From assembly GCA_903902325.1 (NCBI GenBank), contig CAIUUO010000192.1, positions 1 to 54,583 on the forward strand: a stretch of 54,583 bases of DNA, given 5' to 3'. The stretch comes from an uncultured Bacteroidia bacterium (lineage in GTDB: Bacteria > Bacteroidota > Bacteroidia > Bacteroidales > Prolixibacteraceae). Positions 36,833-47,200 of this stretch are shown in pieces. The position numbers and the translations under genes are program-made. The notes under the pieces were generated by a model, which did no database searches, was not told the DNA's origin, and saw nothing but the letters and a program-made list of their open reading frames with translations. Positions within the stretch are counted from its first letter, which is position 1, and the number at the start of each line of letters is the position of its first letter.

Positions 36833-38359
36833 TTACTTGGTTTTTGACACGATAAAATCAACTATTTCCTTAGGATCCTGCGTCCCGAGAATAAAATGAC
36901 CTTCGCCTTTCCTGAGGATCACCTTGAATTTCCCTCCGAGTTTTTTGTATTGTTTCTCTGCTACCCTCGTTTCGCGGTCGAGCCATGGATCGAGGCTGCC
37001 GCAAACGTGCAGGATTGGTACGCCAGCCTTGGCGAGCGGCGAAAGATCGTCGATGTGCGGGACTTTCGCGTTCTCGTCAGGATTTCCCTTTGTGACCATG
37101 GTGCCGCGCAGGACAGGGTTTTCGCCGTAGATACATGAAACTTTGTCGGCATTTTCGACGGCCCAGGCATATGCTTCCCCGACGCTTGCGCCGTTTCCTT
37201 CCAGAGCCGGCTTTTTAGAGAATCCTGCATCGGTCATGAGTTTGTAAACCGCACTCCAATCTTCACGCTGCGGACCACGTTGTGCAAGCAGCGGTGGGGC
37301 GACAATATAATAACCCTTGGCGAGCAGTGCCAGATCAACCTCCGAGGTGGTCCGGTCGATGCGATCCGCGCGCAGTACCCACAACTTCCCGGCGGCCGGA
37401 TTATTCGGAACGAGCACCGCCATGCCGGTGTTTCCCCACGACCTCGTTGTCTTGTCATAACGGTCATAGCACGGCGAGAATACAGGTCCACGGCAGGTGG
37501 CGTACGTGTCCTCTTTGGGGAGGTATAGGTAGGAATTCCCAACACCGTAATAATAGGATTTGACATAGGAGTCATCCAGGAAAGCTGGCTTGGCAATCGA
37601 AGCAACCTGAGCCTCTTCAATGAAGTCGGCGATAATCTTGGGATCCTGTAAACTGTGCGGATGATGGGCGGTGCCTTCCTTGATCATGATGGTGATCCGG
37701 CCTCCTGCCTGGTGATAGATGTTCTCGATGGCCTTTGTGCAACCCAAAACAAAGTCGAGGCTACCACAGACGTTAAGTAACGGCACATCCCTTTTGGCGA
37801 GTTCGGCCATTTTTGGAAGGTCTTCCGGCCGGATAGCAGGATTATCACCATAGATCGCGGAAACCTTATCAGGATTGGCCGTGGTCCATTGATATTCATT
37901 TACACCACCCTTACTCATGCCTACGAAAGCCGGTTTCTTCGAAAACCCGTGCTTCTCCGTCAGGAAAGAGTACCATGCGTCCCATTGCTTGCCGGGGTCG
38001 GGGGTGATGAAGGCAATGTGAAAACCACGACCGAGCAATTCTACCTCAGCCTGTGGCCGGTGGTCCCAATAACAACCTTGCCACGACCATGGATTGCCAG
38101 CTGCTGCAACCTTTGGAACTACGACTATACATCGGCGTTGTCCCTTTGCCGGAGCCCCAACGCCATTTCTTTCACTTTCCGGTGCCTTGATTGGGGTTAT
38201 TTCCAATGTTAGCTCGTCCATCACAAAATCATACCGGTCATATCCATGCCAGGAACTCTTTTCTGAACCGAAACCAGAACTTTGAGCAACTACCGGAGCA
38301 ATTCCAAGAAAGCAAACAGCAGATACAATAAATAGTAGAAAGGCACTTTTTTTTATCAT
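36833..38359 (-). CDS. Exported tandem double alpha/beta hydrolase
   Basis: The protein is 508 aa with a signal peptide ending near residue 26 (PVVAQ). It contains two homologous alpha/beta hydrolase units. Unit 1 (about 70-250) has nucleophile Ser149 in GMSKG, Asp202 in VCGSLDF and His232 or His233 in GTAHH. Unit 2 (about 310-508) has Ser392 in GASVG, Asp457 in VCGSLDP and His488 in GEGHF. Both triads look complete. Shared phrases (GFSKKPA, DKVS-x-IYG-x-NP, GVP/DVP-x-L-x-VCGSLD, QDPK-x-I-x-DFI) show internal duplication. A carbohydrate esterase role is inferred from the neighbours. The gene is distinctly GC-rich (35 of 60 at 37141-37200, against 20 of 60 in the adjacent GH3 at 38641-38700), hinting at separate acquisition. 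Confidence 0.85.
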   Translation of the reverse strand: MIKKSAFLLFIVSAVCFLGIAPVVAQSSGFGSEKSSWHGYDRYDFVMDELTLEITPIKAPESERNGVGAPAKGQRRCIVVVPKVAAAGNPWSWQGCYWDHRPQAEVELLGRGFHIAFITPDPGKQWDAWYSFLTEKHGFSKKPAFVGMSKGGVNEYQWTTANPDKVSAIYGDNPAIRPEDLPKMAELAKRDVPLLNVCGSLDFVLGCTKAIENIYHQAGGRITIMIKEGTAHHPHSLQDPKIIADFIEEAQVASIAKPAFLDDSYVKSYYYGVGNSYLYLPKEDTYATCRGPVFSPCYDRYDKTTRSWGNTGMAVLVPNNPAAGKLWVLRADRIDRTTSEVDLALLAKGYYIVAPPLLAQRGPQREDWSAVYKLMTDAGFSKKPALEGNGASVGEAYAWAVENADKVSCIYGENPVLRGTMVTKGNPDENAKVPHIDDLSPLAKAGVPILHVCGSLDPWLDRETRVAEKQYKKLGGKFKVILRKGEGHFILGTQDPKEIVDFIVSKTK

Positions 38360-38403
38360 TGTGTGAAAATTATATTTGGTTAATGTCTCTGCATGCTGAA
38401 ATT

Positions 38404-41031
38404 CTATTGTTTCTTTAAATTTAATTCCGCGGTTAATACCTTCTTCGATGCCAAAGAAGTTTCACCAGGTTGGCAACCACCCATTGATAGTTGGAATTGG
38501 CCGGGCTGTATCACTCTTTTTCCGGAATCGTCGATGATTGAGAAGTCATCCGGCTTGATGGTCATTTCAACAACCTTGGTTTCACCGGCTTTTAGAAATA
38601 TTTTTGCAAAACCTTTTAAACTTCTGATCGGAACCGGTACTGTTGCAGTTTTATTGGATATATACAACTGAACTATTTCATTTCCATCTGTTTTCCCGGA
38701 ATTTGTTAAAATAGCTGAAACTTTTATCGCTTCTCCTATGCATGCTGTTTGTGGTGCGTTCAGGCTGTTGTAAGTAAAAGTTGTGTAGCTTAATCCATGA
38801 CCAAATTCAAAAAGTGGTTCTTTCCTGAAATAGCGGTATGTTTTTCCTTCCATACTGTAATTGCTGAAATCGGGGAGGTCATCAGCCGATTTATAAAAGG
38901 TGATCGGCAAACGTCCTGAAGGATTGTAATCGCCAAACAGAATGTCAGCAATAGCAGTGCCTCCTGCTTGCCCGGGATACCAAGCCTCCAGAATGGCAGG
39001 AATATTTTCCTTTTCCCAGTTGATGGAAACGGCACTGCCATTAAGTAACACCAGTACAACTGGTTTACCGAGAGCCTGGATTGTTTTAATAAGGTCTGAC
39101 TGAACGTCAGGAAGACCGAGGCTAATGCGGTCACCACCCTTAAAGCCTTTCACTTCAACATCCATCTCTTCGCCTTCGAGTCTTGGTGATAAGCCCATGA
39201 ACATCACAATTTCATCCGCTTTTGAAGCGACCTCGAGGGCCTCCTTCTTCAGGTCTGCACCCGGAACCTGCCATAAGAGATTCATCGATGCCATTCTGCA
39301 AGTGTCGGTAAAGAAAATCTCGACAGGGTAACATTTCCCAGCCTCAAGCATCTTCTTTCTATAAACTTTAGAAGGATTGTCCGGAGTAAAGAATCTGATA
39401 ATCCGCTCTCCGTTAAATTCCATCCTGTACTTATGTCCGCCTTCTCCGCCAATGTAATATTCACCAGTCTTTGGCGCCTTGATAAATCCACTCCAGTGGA
39501 CGCTAAAATTATTATCATGAAAGCCTTCTGCCGGAGTTCCGTCCCACCAGTTGAACTCTATTTTATCATCCACGCGGGTCATTTTGGGTTGACCCACAAA
39601 ATTACGGTTCGCGAAATATTCACCCTTAAGTCCATGTTCTTTCATGTCGGATGAAGTGAAAAGCATTTCGTTGGGTATAATCTCCAGGGCAGGCAGGTTT
39701 TCAGCCAGATTGCAGCCCCGGGCATACAAGATTTTCGTGCCCGGCAATTTCTTTTTGATCCCTTCGAGCGGAGTCACTGGATTCCTGGAATAACCATTGT
39801 AGTTGGCATACATTACTTCCACATCGTTGGCATTTGGGCCTATTACCGCCAAAGTTTTTAAGGATTTATCCAATGGCAGGAGGTTGTTTGAATTCTTCAG
39901 CAATACCATGGATTCTCTTGCAGTTTGTTCGGCAATCTTAACATGTTCGTCAGATTCAACAACCGATAAAGGGATCTTCGCATAAGGAACCATTTCGTCA
40001 GGATCGAACATGCCAAGTTCAAAACGTGCTTTCATCAAACGCCTTAAGGAGACATCAATTTCGGCTTCAGTCAGCAATCCGGTTTTAACGGCTTGAAGTA
40101 ATCCCTTGTATGTTCTCCCGCAATTCAGGTCATTCCCTGCTTTTACCCCCATGGCAGCTGCTTCGGGTTTGGTATTAACAATTTTATGCCCCGTATAAAA
40201 ATCTTCAATGGCATCGCAATCCGAGACGATGTAGCCATTGAAACCCATCGAATCTCTTAATAATTCGGTTAACAAATGATTGCTTCCGCAGCATACCTGC
40301 TCATTGGTACGGTTGTAAGCGCACATCACCGATTGCACATTGGCTTCTTTTACGGTCATCCGGAATGCAGGTGTATAGGTTTCCAGCATATCACGATCGG
40401 TTACAACGGCATCAAAAGAATGACGGCCTGTCTCCGGCCCGCTGTGGACCACATAATGTTTGGATGTGGCAATTACCTTGAAATATTTGGGATCATTTCC
40501 TTGCAATCCCTTAATAAACTGAACGCCTATGCTACCAGTTAGATAAGGATCTTCACCATAGGTTTCCATTCCTCTTCCCCAACGGGGATCGCGAAAGATA
40601 TTGATATTGGGGCTCCAGAAAGTAAGCCCCTGAAAAATCTGAACGGCTCCTGATTTTTTATAATTATGGTGTTTTGCCCTGGCTTCATCGGAAATGGCGT
40701 TACCAAGCTTGTGGATTAGAGCGGTATCCCATGTAGCAGCCATCCCAATCGATTGTGGAAAGACAGTTGCATTGCCGGCACGGGCAACGCCATGCAAACA
40801 TTCATTCCACCAGTTGTATTTTGGAATTCCTAAACGCGAAACTGAATCGGCATCACTCACCACCTGACCAATTTTCTCCTCAAGGGTCATCCTCGAAACC
40901 AGGTCGTCTACTCGTTTTTCGACAGGCAAAGCCGGATTTTGAAATGGAAATTCATATTTGCTCTGACAGGATACAAAGCTTAAAATTGCGATCCCTGCAA
41001 TTAAATAAAAATACTTCTTCAGGAATTTCAT
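38404..41031 (-). CDS. GH3 beta-glycosidase lipoprotein with inserted PA14 domain
   Basis: The protein is 875 aa. The leader ends in a lipobox (LSFVSC, Cys22), predicting a membrane-anchored lipoprotein. The GH3 barrel begins near residue 38 (RVDDLVSRMTLEEKIGQ); Asp271 in GYIVSDCDAIEDF is the nucleophile. A PA14 domain (about 468-592) is inserted in the second (alpha/beta) domain, a layout known from beta-xylosidases and beta-glucosidases, where it shapes the active site. GLSPRLEGEEMD (613-624) carries the acid/base Glu region. A fibronectin-III-like domain ends the protein. Features such as WWNECLHGVAR resemble xylosidase-type members, but xylose versus glucose specificity is unresolved. Spacing to neighbours is 20 and 44 bases. 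Confidence 0.93.
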   Translation of the reverse strand: MKFLKKYFYLIAGIAILSFVSCQSKYEFPFQNPALPVEKRVDDLVSRMTLEEKIGQVVSDADSVSRLGIPKYNWWNECLHGVARAGNATVFPQSIGMAATWDTALIHKLGNAISDEARAKHHNYKKSGAVQIFQGLTFWSPNINIFRDPRWGRGMETYGEDPYLTGSIGVQFIKGLQGNDPKYFKVIATSKHYVVHSGPETGRHSFDAVVTDRDMLETYTPAFRMTVKEANVQSVMCAYNRTNEQVCCGSNHLLTELLRDSMGFNGYIVSDCDAIEDFYTGHKIVNTKPEAAAMGVKAGNDLNCGRTYKGLLQAVKTGLLTEAEIDVSLRRLMKARFELGMFDPDEMVPYAKIPLSVVESDEHVKIAEQTARESMVLLKNSNNLLPLDKSLKTLAVIGPNANDVEVMYANYNGYSRNPVTPLEGIKKKLPGTKILYARGCNLAENLPALEIIPNEMLFTSSDMKEHGLKGEYFANRNFVGQPKMTRVDDKIEFNWWDGTPAEGFHDNNFSVHWSGFIKAPKTGEYYIGGEGGHKYRMEFNGERIIRFFTPDNPSKVYRKKMLEAGKCYPVEIFFTDTCRMASMNLLWQVPGADLKKEALEVASKADEIVMFMGLSPRLEGEEMDVEVKGFKGGDRISLGLPDVQSDLIKTIQALGKPVVLVLLNGSAVSINWEKENIPAILEAWYPGQAGGTAIADILFGDYNPSGRLPITFYKSADDLPDFSNYSMEGKTYRYFRKEPLFEFGHGLSYTTFTYNSLNAPQTACIGEAIKVSAILTNSGKTDGNEIVQLYISNKTATVPVPIRSLKGFAKIFLKAGETKVVEMTIKPDDFSIIDDSGKRVIQPGQFQLSMGGCQPGETSLASKKVLTAELNLKKQ

Positions 41032-41051
41032 CTTTGACTTATTTTTTCAAC

Positions 41052-44009
41052 CTATTGCTTTTCAACCACATATTTATGTCCGGTAAGCGTCGCAAACACT
41101 ATACACTCGCCATTCTTTTTATCAAGTTTGAACGACACCGATTTTGCGTTACCTGGTTCGCGTACCAAAACCTGCCTGCCTGGCCAGGGGTTCATCAACT
41201 GACATTGAAGGTTACGCCTTGCTTCGATTTCCACATAATAAACACCTTCAGTATTTTTACAAGCTGAAACCAAAAAAGCTCCTTTTGCCTGAAAATTATG
41301 GAAAGCAATGCCTTGTTTCTCTTCACCTTCGACAGGGAAAAGATGAATTCGCCCACTGCGGCTGTTCAGCAATGTCTCCGCGTCGCCGCCGATTCCTGCG
41401 CCACCGCCGCCGCCTCCACCGCCGCGTCTGTTACTTCCCGGACTTGCCGGCTTGCCTAAAAGCGTCAATGCCTCACCGGTACTGGCAGCTCGCGGCGTCA
41501 GTTCCACCGTGCGGAGCATCATCTCCTTCTCATTTTGCGGGGAATCGAGATTGATTTCGTCGGCCAAAGTCGTGACATAAGAACTGACTTCATTTTGATG
41601 GTCACGCGGGTCACGTCTGGGTTCGAAGCCGGGGAGTTCGCCAAAGATGAGTCCGTTGCTTTTTTGCCAGGTTGGATAAGGAGCAATTTGGGAAGCGACT
41701 TCACGCCAATGCTTGCGTAAGTCGGGATCTACTCCAAGTAATTCAGCAGCCTCAACAGCACGCATCAATCCCCAACGGAACAGGCACAAGGAACTGATCA
41801 CATCTTTATTATGCGAAAATTCCGGGTAAATTCCCCACCGTTCTTCTTCCATGGATGGGATGATATGGTAGTAACCATCAGCACCTTTCTTGGCATACGC
41901 CGCGTAGAACAGCGCCATTTCTTTCAACATGGGATAACATTCCTGCCGCAGAAAATTGATGTTGCCTCCGTAATCCCATTCATCCCAGACAGGGCGGATG
42001 ATTTCCGCCATGGTACCAAGACAAAGTTCAAGCGCTATACAGCTATGTATATACTTTTCGGGAGTAATCGGAGGCAAATATCCATGCGTGATAAGCATAC
42101 CTGGCATACCGAACCCGTCTCTGGCATTTTGTTTCGCACCAGGCAGCCAATGTTCGATAATCTGTTTCCACATATCCTCGCTATCTCCCCAGTTGCGGAC
42201 AAAACGGGATGTGCAAAAAATTTCGTTGTAGCACGGCATGCTGTCAAAGTTCTGGATATCCATTTCGGGTAAAGCATACGAGGCGCTGCATTCGAACTGG
42301 CGCATGTCGGTTTTGGTGCCTCCGCCGTGACTGTCGGTGTAGCTGTTATAAATGTTGCGAATGTTATCTGAACATGCCGTACCGGTGAGTCCGTTAAACA
42401 CGCGGCCATTTTCCCGCTTATCGTAGAAAGCATCCCACCATTTTGTATTTTCATCCACGATTCCTTTAAAACCACCGGGGATAGCTTTCTGTAGCCGTTT
42501 TTTAGCCACGGCAAGCAAATCGTCACCATCCATAGTTGTAACAATGGTTGCCAGCGTGACCACTTGGCCATTTCCAGAAGGATTTATTGTTGCTGTTGCT
42601 GCAGCTCCTGAAACCTTAGAAATGTCCGGTCTCGGAATTCCAAATAAGTCCCATGGCATCGGTGTATTTGGTGGAGGCGTACCAAGTCCTTTTTCCCCTT
42701 CTACCGATTCCACTTTGACTTCACCGGATGAAGTGACAACACCCATCAAAACATATTCAAACCCTTTGGGAAAAGTTTTTTCAGCCGGCATTTTTTGACG
42801 AATCCAGAAGAATTTACCATCTTTTCCACTGGTTGGAGGATCAATCGGCCCGTTGAATGCCGAATCTTTCACTGCATCAGGATTGGTATATTTCTTTCCG
42901 TCTTCAGTCATATAATACATGTGGGAAGTGTCCCGATGGCGATAAAGTCTTACAAAAACCGGAGATTTGATTCCCTGAAGATCGCCATGAATTGCATAAA
43001 TATTGCTCGTCATACCAAGAACATACTCAAGGTTGGCTTTTGTATTCCCCTTGGTAATTTCCATACTGGTAACTCCGTTGGCACAATTTTGGCTCACTTT
43101 TGGGGATTCAGCTCCAGTTAGTTGATCAATTCCAACAATAATCTGCCCAACCGGTTTCAGACATGGGAAAGGATACCTTATTGGGTACCGATAAGGATCG
43201 ACTGATCCTCCTTCCTTCGTTAACCAACCCAAATCAAACGGACGTAACGAATTTCCGGGCCGTCTTGAAATTTCTTTGGGATAAGCATCTTCCAGAAGGT
43301 AGCGGTTTAAAGTCATTAAATCTGTCCCAGTTGGCTTTTTCTTCAGTAAATCTTCGGTGTCAGGACGTAAAAAGATTCCTTTGAAACGATTTGAATCATA
43401 GATCAACTCACCTCCGACAACATTGTTTAATTCTGTAGCCAGGTTTGTCATTAACACCTGTTTCTGTTCAAGTGAGCGGTCTCCGGTTTCCAGGTATTTT
43501 GCTATTGATGTTTTCAGATTGTCACTCAGTTTTGAGTTCACAAAAACAGAAAACGGGTCAGCTTTTCTAATCAGCTTACCTGCCAAGGCACTGAAGTCGT
43601 TGAAATCAATTTTGTCAAACAAATAGGATTGAATTTCCTTAACACCAACATAATATTTGTTTGCCGGAGAGAAAGCGCCCTCAGTCATTTCCTGCAAAGT
43701 AGGCGCTTTAAATTCATGCAACCGACGGTCCCAAACATTATTTTTCGTGATACTGATGGTAACCCGGTCCGGACTGCCCCAGATAACCGAGTGCACTTTC
43801 AGGCTATTGATGCTCATGGTACCCCGCGCTAAATTCGTATTCAGAGCGCCCACAATATTAACAGACTTCGCTGCTTCTTTTAAAGAAATTTCCCTTTTCC
43901 AGGGCGGGGTGATTTTTTCTCCTGATGAGCCGTTTATCGTTGCTTGTCCGTATGAACGGTTCAGCGTGACTGACAAAGCAAGCAGAATCAATAAATTCAA
44001 TTTTTTCAT
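41052..44009 (-). CDS. Very large exported GH95-like protein, 985 aa, function unknown
   Basis: The ATG at 44009 is chosen over an in-frame TTG at 44027; it gives a signal peptide MKKLNLLILLALSVTLN cleaved near SYGQ. The C-terminal half is helical with WGDSEDMWKQIIEHWLPGA, YGGNINFLRQECYPMLKEMALFY, HNKDVISSLCLFRWGLMRAVEAAELL and a beta-domain ending GHKYVVEKQ, a layout like GH95 and other (alpha/alpha)6-barrel glycosidases. The GH95 signatures PVGNGRLG and FQIDGNFG are missing. A poly-glycine run (about residues 866-883) interrupts the barrel. The N-terminal 450 residues resemble nothing I recognise. It is the first gene after a 194-base gap and so probably heads a transcript through GH3, the hydrolase, GH92 and GH71/99-like genes. 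Confidence 0.75.
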   Translation of the reverse strand: MKKLNLLILLALSVTLNRSYGQATINGSSGEKITPPWKREISLKEAAKSVNIVGALNTNLARGTMSINSLKVHSVIWGSPDRVTISITKNNVWDRRLHEFKAPTLQEMTEGAFSPANKYYVGVKEIQSYLFDKIDFNDFSALAGKLIRKADPFSVFVNSKLSDNLKTSIAKYLETGDRSLEQKQVLMTNLATELNNVVGGELIYDSNRFKGIFLRPDTEDLLKKKPTGTDLMTLNRYLLEDAYPKEISRRPGNSLRPFDLGWLTKEGGSVDPYRYPIRYPFPCLKPVGQIIVGIDQLTGAESPKVSQNCANGVTSMEITKGNTKANLEYVLGMTSNIYAIHGDLQGIKSPVFVRLYRHRDTSHMYYMTEDGKKYTNPDAVKDSAFNGPIDPPTSGKDGKFFWIRQKMPAEKTFPKGFEYVLMGVVTSSGEVKVESVEGEKGLGTPPPNTPMPWDLFGIPRPDISKVSGAAATATINPSGNGQVVTLATIVTTMDGDDLLAVAKKRLQKAIPGGFKGIVDENTKWWDAFYDKRENGRVFNGLTGTACSDNIRNIYNSYTDSHGGGTKTDMRQFECSASYALPEMDIQNFDSMPCYNEIFCTSRFVRNWGDSEDMWKQIIEHWLPGAKQNARDGFGMPGMLITHGYLPPITPEKYIHSCIALELCLGTMAEIIRPVWDEWDYGGNINFLRQECYPMLKEMALFYAAYAKKGADGYYHIIPSMEEERWGIYPEFSHNKDVISSLCLFRWGLMRAVEAAELLGVDPDLRKHWREVASQIAPYPTWQKSNGLIFGELPGFEPRRDPRDHQNEVSSYVTTLADEINLDSPQNEKEMMLRTVELTPRAASTGEALTLLGKPASPGSNRRGGGGGGGGAGIGGDAETLLNSRSGRIHLFPVEGEEKQGIAFHNFQAKGAFLVSACKNTEGVYYVEIEARRNLQCQLMNPWPGRQVLVREPGNAKSVSFKLDKKNGECIVFATLTGHKYVVEKQ
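41382..41430 (-). repeat. Poly-glycine segment in the 985-aa protein
   Basis: GGN/GCN-type codons encode Arg-Arg followed by eight glycines, then Ala-Gly-Ile-Gly-Gly. It is the most extreme of several Gly/Arg-rich segments in enzymes of this window and lies in a predicted loop between helices of the barrel. It is also a possible site of replication slippage. Confidence 0.8.
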
Positions 44010-44203
44010 CCTTATTCGTTTTTTCAAAGGTGTTCAAGGTTTTCCCAAAAGTGAAAATATTGAACCACAAAAGACTCGAAGGGAAAACACAAAGGTCACA
44101 AAGAGAACATAATCAATAATATATGTTTGTTTCTTTTGTGTATCTTTTGTGCCCTTTGTGGTTAAATCCGACTTTTTAGACATCCTCCTTCATTTTTCTA
44201 TTT
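44010..44203. promoter_or_regulatory. 194-base gap upstream of the 985-aa gene, holding an ACAAAG-rich inverted repeat
   Basis: The gap separates the GH38 stop from the 44009 start and is the likely boundary between two transcripts. Its core (44063-44165) is an imperfect inverted repeat described separately. I found no TAnnTTTG promoter element and no intrinsic terminator with a T tract. Confidence 0.45.
44063..44165. repeat. Imperfect inverted repeat built from AACCACAAA / ACACAAAG units
   Basis: The left arm starts GAACCACAAAAG and continues with repeats of ACACAAAGG and TCACAAAGAG to about 44107. The right arm (about 44127-44165) is its inverted, imperfect counterpart: CTTTTGTGTATCTTTTGTG then CCCTTTGTGGTTAA. 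The outer nine bases AACCACAAA / TTTGTGGTT match exactly. Such ACAAAG-rich inverted repeats recur in intergenic DNA of many environmental bacterial genomes, from memory; here it may be a MITE-like or REP-like insertion. Confidence 0.6.
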
Positions 44204-47200
44204 TCAAAGAGTAGGAACAGGGGTTTTGTCTTGCCTTAACTCTAAGTCTTTCGCTCCATCAAAATAGTCATACAAGGGCTGCAAAGCCTTACCTTCGTCA
44301 TTGCTACTCTCAGCAACTGTCATAGAAAAGACGATGATCTTATTGTTATTCGGAAGTGTTACCTTCTGAACACCCTTGGGAATATTCACTTCATATTTAT
44401 AGATGTAACAATACTGATAGGCATCATTTTTCGATGGATAAGCAATATGGCGATGGGAAGCAAACCAGGCAATGTTGTCTCGCCTTGTAAATGGGGTAAT
44501 AACTTTTGTCACCGTACGCTGGTCTTCAGTCAGTCGCCTGTTATAGAATTGACCTACAAAGCCGAATGCGCCCTGAACATTCAACGGGCAATATTTGTCG
44601 CCGATTAGGATACTGTCTTTCACATCGTTGCTGGCGGTTGCCATGATGTACAGTTTGTTGTATTCCCCTTTCGGAAGTTCAATTTCTTGTCCACGACAAC
44701 TGATTGCATTGTTTTGTTCATCGACAGTACTGCCAATTTTAAACCGGATGCTTTCGCTTTCAATTTCCTGAGAAATCAACTCAGCCGGAAATGAAGGCCC
44801 ACCTCTGCCAAGCCTGCCATCAGAACGGTTATTATCGGGACTGAATAGGTCCAGATCATAAGCAAGGTCAAGCTCCTGCTGTTTTGGAATGCTCATTGGC
44901 CTGACAGGTTTATCAAACTTCACGGCGAAACTTCTGATTGTGTAATGAGAAAGTGAAAAATTCAATTTCCCGTTAGCGTAATCACTACTGCCAATTTTTT
45001 CTTCCTGTCCATTCACTTCATAGGCTTCAATAACTTTTGCTGGGAAGCTGATATTCAGTGCTTTTTGATCAACTCCGTCCAGTTCTGTCACGCGTAACAG
45101 GTAATAATTGCTATCTTCCATTTTCTTGAATGCCATGACACCAATAGAAGGCGAACTGGTTTTCAGGAAAGAGACGCTTTTTCCCATCGTGCCATTGTGT
45201 GCCGCGGCTTCGAAAGGAATTAAAGGTTGGTTGAAAAACAAGCCCTGCCATTGCGACTGGGCCTGGCGCCAATCTCCATTGTGACCATAAATACCATAAC
45301 GGATATCGTGAAAGCCCCAATCCTGTGATCCCTGGTGAATATCACCACGACTGACACCCGGAGTATACAACAAGGTCAGGCGGAGCGTATTATCACTCGG
45401 TTTATCTGATCCATAACGGCAATCCTCCAAAATTGAAACACCATATTGCCCTGATTTGTCAGTCAAATCAAACCATTGTTTTGAAGGAACTTCGAATTTA
45501 TTTTCCACGTTGTTTCCACGTTTAATGGTGCCAACTCCGATATTGTAGGTTGCTTCAGGGTTGCTGACTGCCAGTGGGAATGCTGCTTTCAGGCTCACTC
45601 CTTTTGACTGCCAGTCAATTTTATTGGTTACCTCCAGGTGTTTTCCCGTCTGTCCGATGGCAAGACTGTAAATCTGACTTATTTCAGAATTTCTTCCATT
45701 ACGTTCTACTTCGATGGCCACACGTACGGGGCCTTGTTCGATAATGCGGATTTTAGCCTCTTCGTTCAGATTGCCAACCGGTGGTTTCTGGCGATCTTTC
45801 CAGTCCATGTTCCATGACGGAAATTGCCGGGGCTGTTCAAGCTGAAAATCAAGTCCTGCAGGTTTTGCAAGAAGCTCTTTCTTAACTTTCTTATCAAAAA
45901 TGCTGGCTATATCGCCGTTGTCGGCAATTTTCACACGGTAAAATTCATTTTCCAACGTACGGTCAGTAACCGTCAAGGTTGATTTCACCGATTTAGCTGC
46001 GGCTTCGCGAACATCATAAACGGCCAAACCAACAGAAGGAACTTTTGCCTGGAAAATCAATTTTACTTTGTTGCCCTCTTTGCTTATCATCTGAGCGGGA
46101 ACTTCTTTTTCGTCTTTATCAAAAACAGCAATATTCTGAGGAGCCCGGGCAAATTCTACTTCCATCGTTACAAGGTCTTCACGGTCCATTGCAACCGGAT
46201 TGTACACCACGACGGCTTTGCCTTTAACTTGTGTATTCAGCTGGGATGAAAGCACGCCAGTCGAGTTTTTCAATACTTCGGCAAAACCATTGGCTGCAAC
46301 AAATTCATCATTCCATGCATATTCATAAGCTTTTGGGATCGAAGTACCAGGAAGGATATCATGCATCTGACTGCCCAGAAGCAATTCCCACGACCTGTTC
46401 AACTTTTCAAAAGGATATTTTGCCCCACCCGCCCAATCGGCTACTACGGCAAGTTGTTCGGCAGATTGTGCAAGAATTTCATTTTTACGGTTCAACCTTT
46501 TCATATATGCCTGGGAACTCAGCGAACCAGCGCTGTGTTCAATAAGTAACAAATCGCCGGTATAGCTTGGCAGCTTGGCATGGATTTCAGGAGTGATGTC
46601 TTTGTACATCTGATCCGAAGAAGCTATTATCACTTTAAACTTGCTATCGCTGTTGCGGATACTACCCTGTGCATGCCTTACATCGTTTTCACGCGGGGCG
46701 CCGCCCTGGTCGCCAACACCATAATAGGCATAGTCGAAAGAATAACCACTTTTCTTGTTTTCTTCCAGACGTTCATTCCATTTGTCATCCAAATCAATTC
46801 GTGCCTTAACCGGGCTGGTATATCCCGCGACATTCAACGCAGCAACAATACCTTTTCCGTCCGGACCTTTCCAGATACCTACGTTAAAAGGAGGATCGAT
46901 GGCCGGATGCCAGATGCGTGCAAACTTCTGGGTAGAAAATCCCAGGATACCGCAATGGTTCCAAATAGTCGGACAGTTGGCCAGGAAACCAAAGCAGTCG
47001 GGCAGCATATAGTCCTGGCTGGCAATGCCAAATTCTTTTTTGAAGTATTTGTTCCCATACAATACCTGCCTTACAAGTGATTCGGAAGAAGAAACATTCA
47101 CTTCCCCTTCGTCAACAGATGAACCGGATATATGCCAGCGCCCCTGTTTTACATACTCAGCGACTTTTGGGAATAAATCAGGATAATATTCCTCCATCAT

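Noticed and set aside
41382-41430. Triplet-like GGC/GGT run considered as a tandem DNA repeat or CRISPR-like array
   Set aside because: It is a short in-frame poly-Gly coding run with mixed codons, without spacers or longer repeat units.
44010-44027. TTG start extending the 985-aa protein by six residues; similar TTG starts at 15946 and 17072
   Set aside because: In each case an in-frame ATG a few codons later begins a standard signal peptide, which is the more likely start.
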